The position numbers and the translations under genes are program-made. The notes under the pieces are model-generated. The model was not told the DNA's origin and made no database searches. It worked only from the letters and a program-made list of their open reading frames with translations. From assembly GCA_009784765.1 (NCBI GenBank), contig WQXP01000065.1:1-6600 (forward strand): a stretch of DNA of 6,600 bases. The letters are read 5' to 3'. Origin of the DNA: Oscillospiraceae bacterium (GTDB lineage: Bacteria > Bacillota > Clostridia > Oscillospirales > Ruminococcaceae). Of the stretch, positions 4,990 through 6,600 are shown one piece after another; the first letter of the stretch is position 1; each line of letters begins with the position of its first letter.

Positions 4990-6279
4990 ATGCAATCTGT
5001 TTTAATCGTCGGCGGTGGTGGGCGTGAACACGCGATAATCGCCGTATTAGCGAAGTCGCCCCGAGTCAGGCAGCTTCACGCCGCGCCGGGCAACGGCGGA
5101 ATCGCGGAGCTGGCGCAGTGCCGCAACGTCGCGGCGACGGACGTGGCAGGGGTAGTCGCCTTAGCGAAGAGCCTCGAAGTCGATTGGGTGTTCGTCGCCC
5201 CCGATGACCCGTTAGTCCTCGGAATGGTGGACGCTCTCGAAGCAGAGGGCTTCAAAACTTTCGGGCCGCGAAAAAACGCCGCAATCCTTGAAGGAAGCAA
5301 AGCTTTCTCGAAAGCGTTCATGGCACGAAACAACATTCCGAGTGCCGATTACGCGGAGTTCACGGATTGCGATAAAGCAGTTGCGTATATTCAGGCGCGA
5401 AACAGCTATCCCGCAGTGATTAAGTACGACGGCTTGGCACTCGGAAAAGGCGTGATTATTGCGCAAGACGAAGCTGAGGCAATCGCGGCAATCCGCGCTA
5501 TGTTAGTTGAGAACAAATTCGGCGACGCGGGCATAATCATCGAAGAGTTCCTGCAAGGGCAAGAGGTAACGGTGTTAGCGTTCACAGACGGGAAGACAGT
5601 CGTTCCTATGCCGCCGAGTACCGACCATAAGCGTGCTTTTGACGGCGACACGGGCCCGAACACAGGGGGAATGGGCGTAGTCGCGGGGGGGGCTGCCCTG
5701 CCCTACTGGAGCGGGCAAATCGCCGACGAGTGCATGAAGCGGATTTTTGAGCCGACAGTCAAAGCAATGGCAGAAGAAGGACGGGCTTTCAAAGGCTGCT
5801 TATACTTCGGGTTGATGTTGACTGAGCAGGGCGTAAAAGTAATCGAGTACAACTGCCGCTTCGGAGACCCGGAGGCGCAAGCGATTCTGCCGCTGCTGGA
5901 GACGGACTTATTCGCGATTATGGAAGCAATCGAGCAAGAACGCTTAGCTGAGCTTGACATTCGCTTTTCGAACAAAGCTTCCGCTTGCGTAGTAATGGCG
6001 AGCGGCGGTTATCCCGAAAAGTACACGACGGGGTATGAGATTAGCGGGCTTAAGAAAACAGAGGGCGTGTTTCACGCAGGAACAAAGCTTGATGACAGCG
6101 GCAAGCCAGTAACGTCAGGAGGGCGTGTCTTAGCTGTAACAGCAGTCGCGGAGGATTTGCCGACAGCTCTTGCGCGTGCCTATGAGGGCGTAGAGTGCAT
6201 CAGCTTCAAAGATGCGCATTATCGCCGTGATATTGGCAGAGCGGCTTTATGCCAAGAGTGTTGTGATAATCGTGTTTGA
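4990..6279 (+). CDS. purD: Phosphoribosylamine-glycine ligase (GAR synthetase), PurD
   Basis: ATP-grasp enzyme for the second step of purine synthesis: phosphoribosylamine + glycine + ATP give glycinamide ribonucleotide, ADP and phosphate. The 429 residues match the family (about 420-430). Motifs: VGGGGREHA (7-15), FGPRKNAAILEGSK (91-104), KYDGLALGKGV (145-155), EEFLQGQE (185-192), DHKRAFDGDTGPNTGGMG (212-229), metal-binding EYNCRFGDPEAQ (286-297) and HYRRDIG (410-416). APDDPLVLGMVD (70-81) replaces the more common GPEAPLVAG form. After GGMG the usual (A/T)(Y/F)SP is VVAGGAA (230-236). PST (209-211) replaces the usual SxQ-like residues before DHKR. GGAGG (4977-4981) lies 8 bases before the start. 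It follows rsfS by 30 bases with no other pur gene in view. Its last 33 bases overlap hemW on the other strand. Confidence 0.96.
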   Translation: MQSVLIVGGGGREHAIIAVLAKSPRVRQLHAAPGNGGIAELAQCRNVAATDVAGVVALAKSLEVDWVFVAPDDPLVLGMVDALEAEGFKTFGPRKNAAILEGSKAFSKAFMARNNIPSADYAEFTDCDKAVAYIQARNSYPAVIKYDGLALGKGVIIAQDEAEAIAAIRAMLVENKFGDAGIIIEEFLQGQEVTVLAFTDGKTVVPMPPSTDHKRAFDGDTGPNTGGMGVVAGGAALPYWSGQIADECMKRIFEPTVKAMAEEGRAFKGCLYFGLMLTEQGVKVIEYNCRFGDPEAQAILPLLETDLFAIMEAIEQERLAELDIRFSNKASACVVMASGGYPEKYTTGYEISGLKKTEGVFHAGTKLDDSGKPVTSGGRVLAVTAVAEDLPTALARAYEGVECISFKDAHYRRDIGRAALCQECCDNRV

Positions 6280-6600
6280 AATCAAGAAACCTTTCGCAGT
6301 CAGCGAGAGGTTTCTGCCGTTTATGCGCAGATATTCACGGGGAATTCCTTGAGCGCGTTCTAACAGAGCGTCGTCAGCTTCAATCCCGACGCACAGCCGC
6401 AACCCGAGCATGACCCGCTCATCACGAGAGCAGGGGTTTTCGTCTGTAGCATAGCACGCCCCCGACTCGTTTTGCGCAAATCGCTTGCCGCCGTAGCAAG
6501 AATGCGCCGTCGCCCCGATTCCGATGTAGTCCTCACAGTTCCAATACTTGAGGTTGTGGCGGCAAGGCTTCCCCCAGTTGCTGATTTCATACTGGGCGGG
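6247..6600 (-). CDS. hemW: HemW, radical-SAM heme chaperone (coproporphyrinogen oxidase-like), 3' part
   Basis: Reading the - strand from the right edge gives 117 codons ending in TAA (6249-6247), with no stop between. The peptide matches the C-terminal half of HemW: YEISNWGKPCRHNLKYW (4-20 of the fragment), YIGIGATAHS (25-34), ERVMLGLRL (61-69) and the closing LTAKGFLISN (100-109). HemW delivers heme to respiratory enzymes; older databases call it oxygen-independent coproporphyrinogen III oxidase. The N-terminal radical-SAM domain with its iron-sulfur cysteines lies right of the window, so it cannot be checked. The stretch between AHS and ERVMLGLRL (about 26 residues) is clearly shorter than in Bacillus HemW (about 43) and holds several Cys. 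The gene converges on purD and overlaps it. It is easily missed because the start codon is outside the window. Confidence 0.9.
   Translation of the reverse strand, partial: PAQYEISNWGKPCRHNLKYWNCEDYIGIGATAHSCYGGKRFAQNESGACYATDENPCSRDERVMLGLRLCVGIEADDALLERAQGIPREYLRINGRNLSLTAKGFLISNTIITTLLA
6285..6315 (+). terminator. 13-bp stem-loop after purD, inside hemW coding sequence
   Basis: AGAAACCTTTCGC (6285-6297), loop AGTCA, GCGAGAGGTTTCT (6303-6315) pair over 13 positions. The only imperfect pair is U6293 with G6307, a wobble in RNA from the + strand but an A-C mismatch in RNA from the - strand. The structure therefore fits purD mRNA better. It starts 5 bases after the purD stop codon. No strong T-run follows (GCCGTTTATG), so it could be an inefficient terminator or a 3'-end stabilising hairpin. 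Confidence 0.5.

Noticed and set aside
6360..6590. 76-residue open frame on the - strand
   Set aside because: It is a different frame of the hemW 3' region; the overlapping hemW frame gives recognisable motifs and is the real gene.

Overview
The window is a dense bacterial housekeeping segment with no phage, transposon, CRISPR or RNA gene that I could find. Seven genes run in one direction on the + strand. An eighth enters from the right edge on the - strand and meets the last + gene tail to tail. The host is a bacterium with somewhat more than half G+C and heavy use of GCG (Ala) codons next to many TTA/TTG (Leu) codons. The RNase Z that begins with a GTGGMMPLPxRWLT-type motif and the PurD with APDDPLVLGMVD in place of the usual GPEAPLVAG-type motif remind me of Clostridia and neighbouring phyla such as Synergistota. 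This placement is from memory of families and is weak.

Layout. 1-841: 3' part of a YegS/DgkB-type lipid kinase, whose start lies left of the window. 841-1797: ribonuclease Z. 1801-2919: SRP receptor FtsY. 2920-2978: the only sizeable gap inside the run, with a strong stem-loop, an extended -10 promoter candidate and a Shine-Dalgarno. 2979-3548: RdgB/HAM1 nucleotide-pool sanitiser. 3548-4594: a fusion of NadD (nicotinate-nucleotide adenylyltransferase) with a YqeK HD hydrolase. 4591-4959: ribosome silencing factor RsfS. 4990-6279: PurD. 6247-6600, - strand: 3' end of hemW, with no start codon inside the window; it overlaps the last 33 bases of purD.

The first three genes touch each other (TGATG overlap, then a 3-base gap) and look co-transcribed: membrane lipid phosphorylation, tRNA 3' maturation and membrane protein targeting. 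The second block (rdgB, nadD-yqeK, rsfS, purD) is also tightly packed (1-base overlap, 4-base overlap, 30-base gap) and groups nucleotide-pool cleaning, NAD synthesis with likely Ap4A hydrolysis, ribosome dormancy and purine synthesis. The nadD-yqeK-rsfS order is a common bacterial cluster; here the first two are one polypeptide.

The most unusual observations are: no GATC tetranucleotide found anywhere in the 6.6 kb by hand scan; the compact NadD-YqeK fusion with a shortened NadD half; short extra protein segments (FtsY loop, fusion-protein tail, RNase Z loop) whose DNA is palindromic, as if small palindromic elements had been inserted in frame; and a 13-bp stem-loop just after purD that lies wholly inside the hemW coding region, where it may serve as the purD 3' end.
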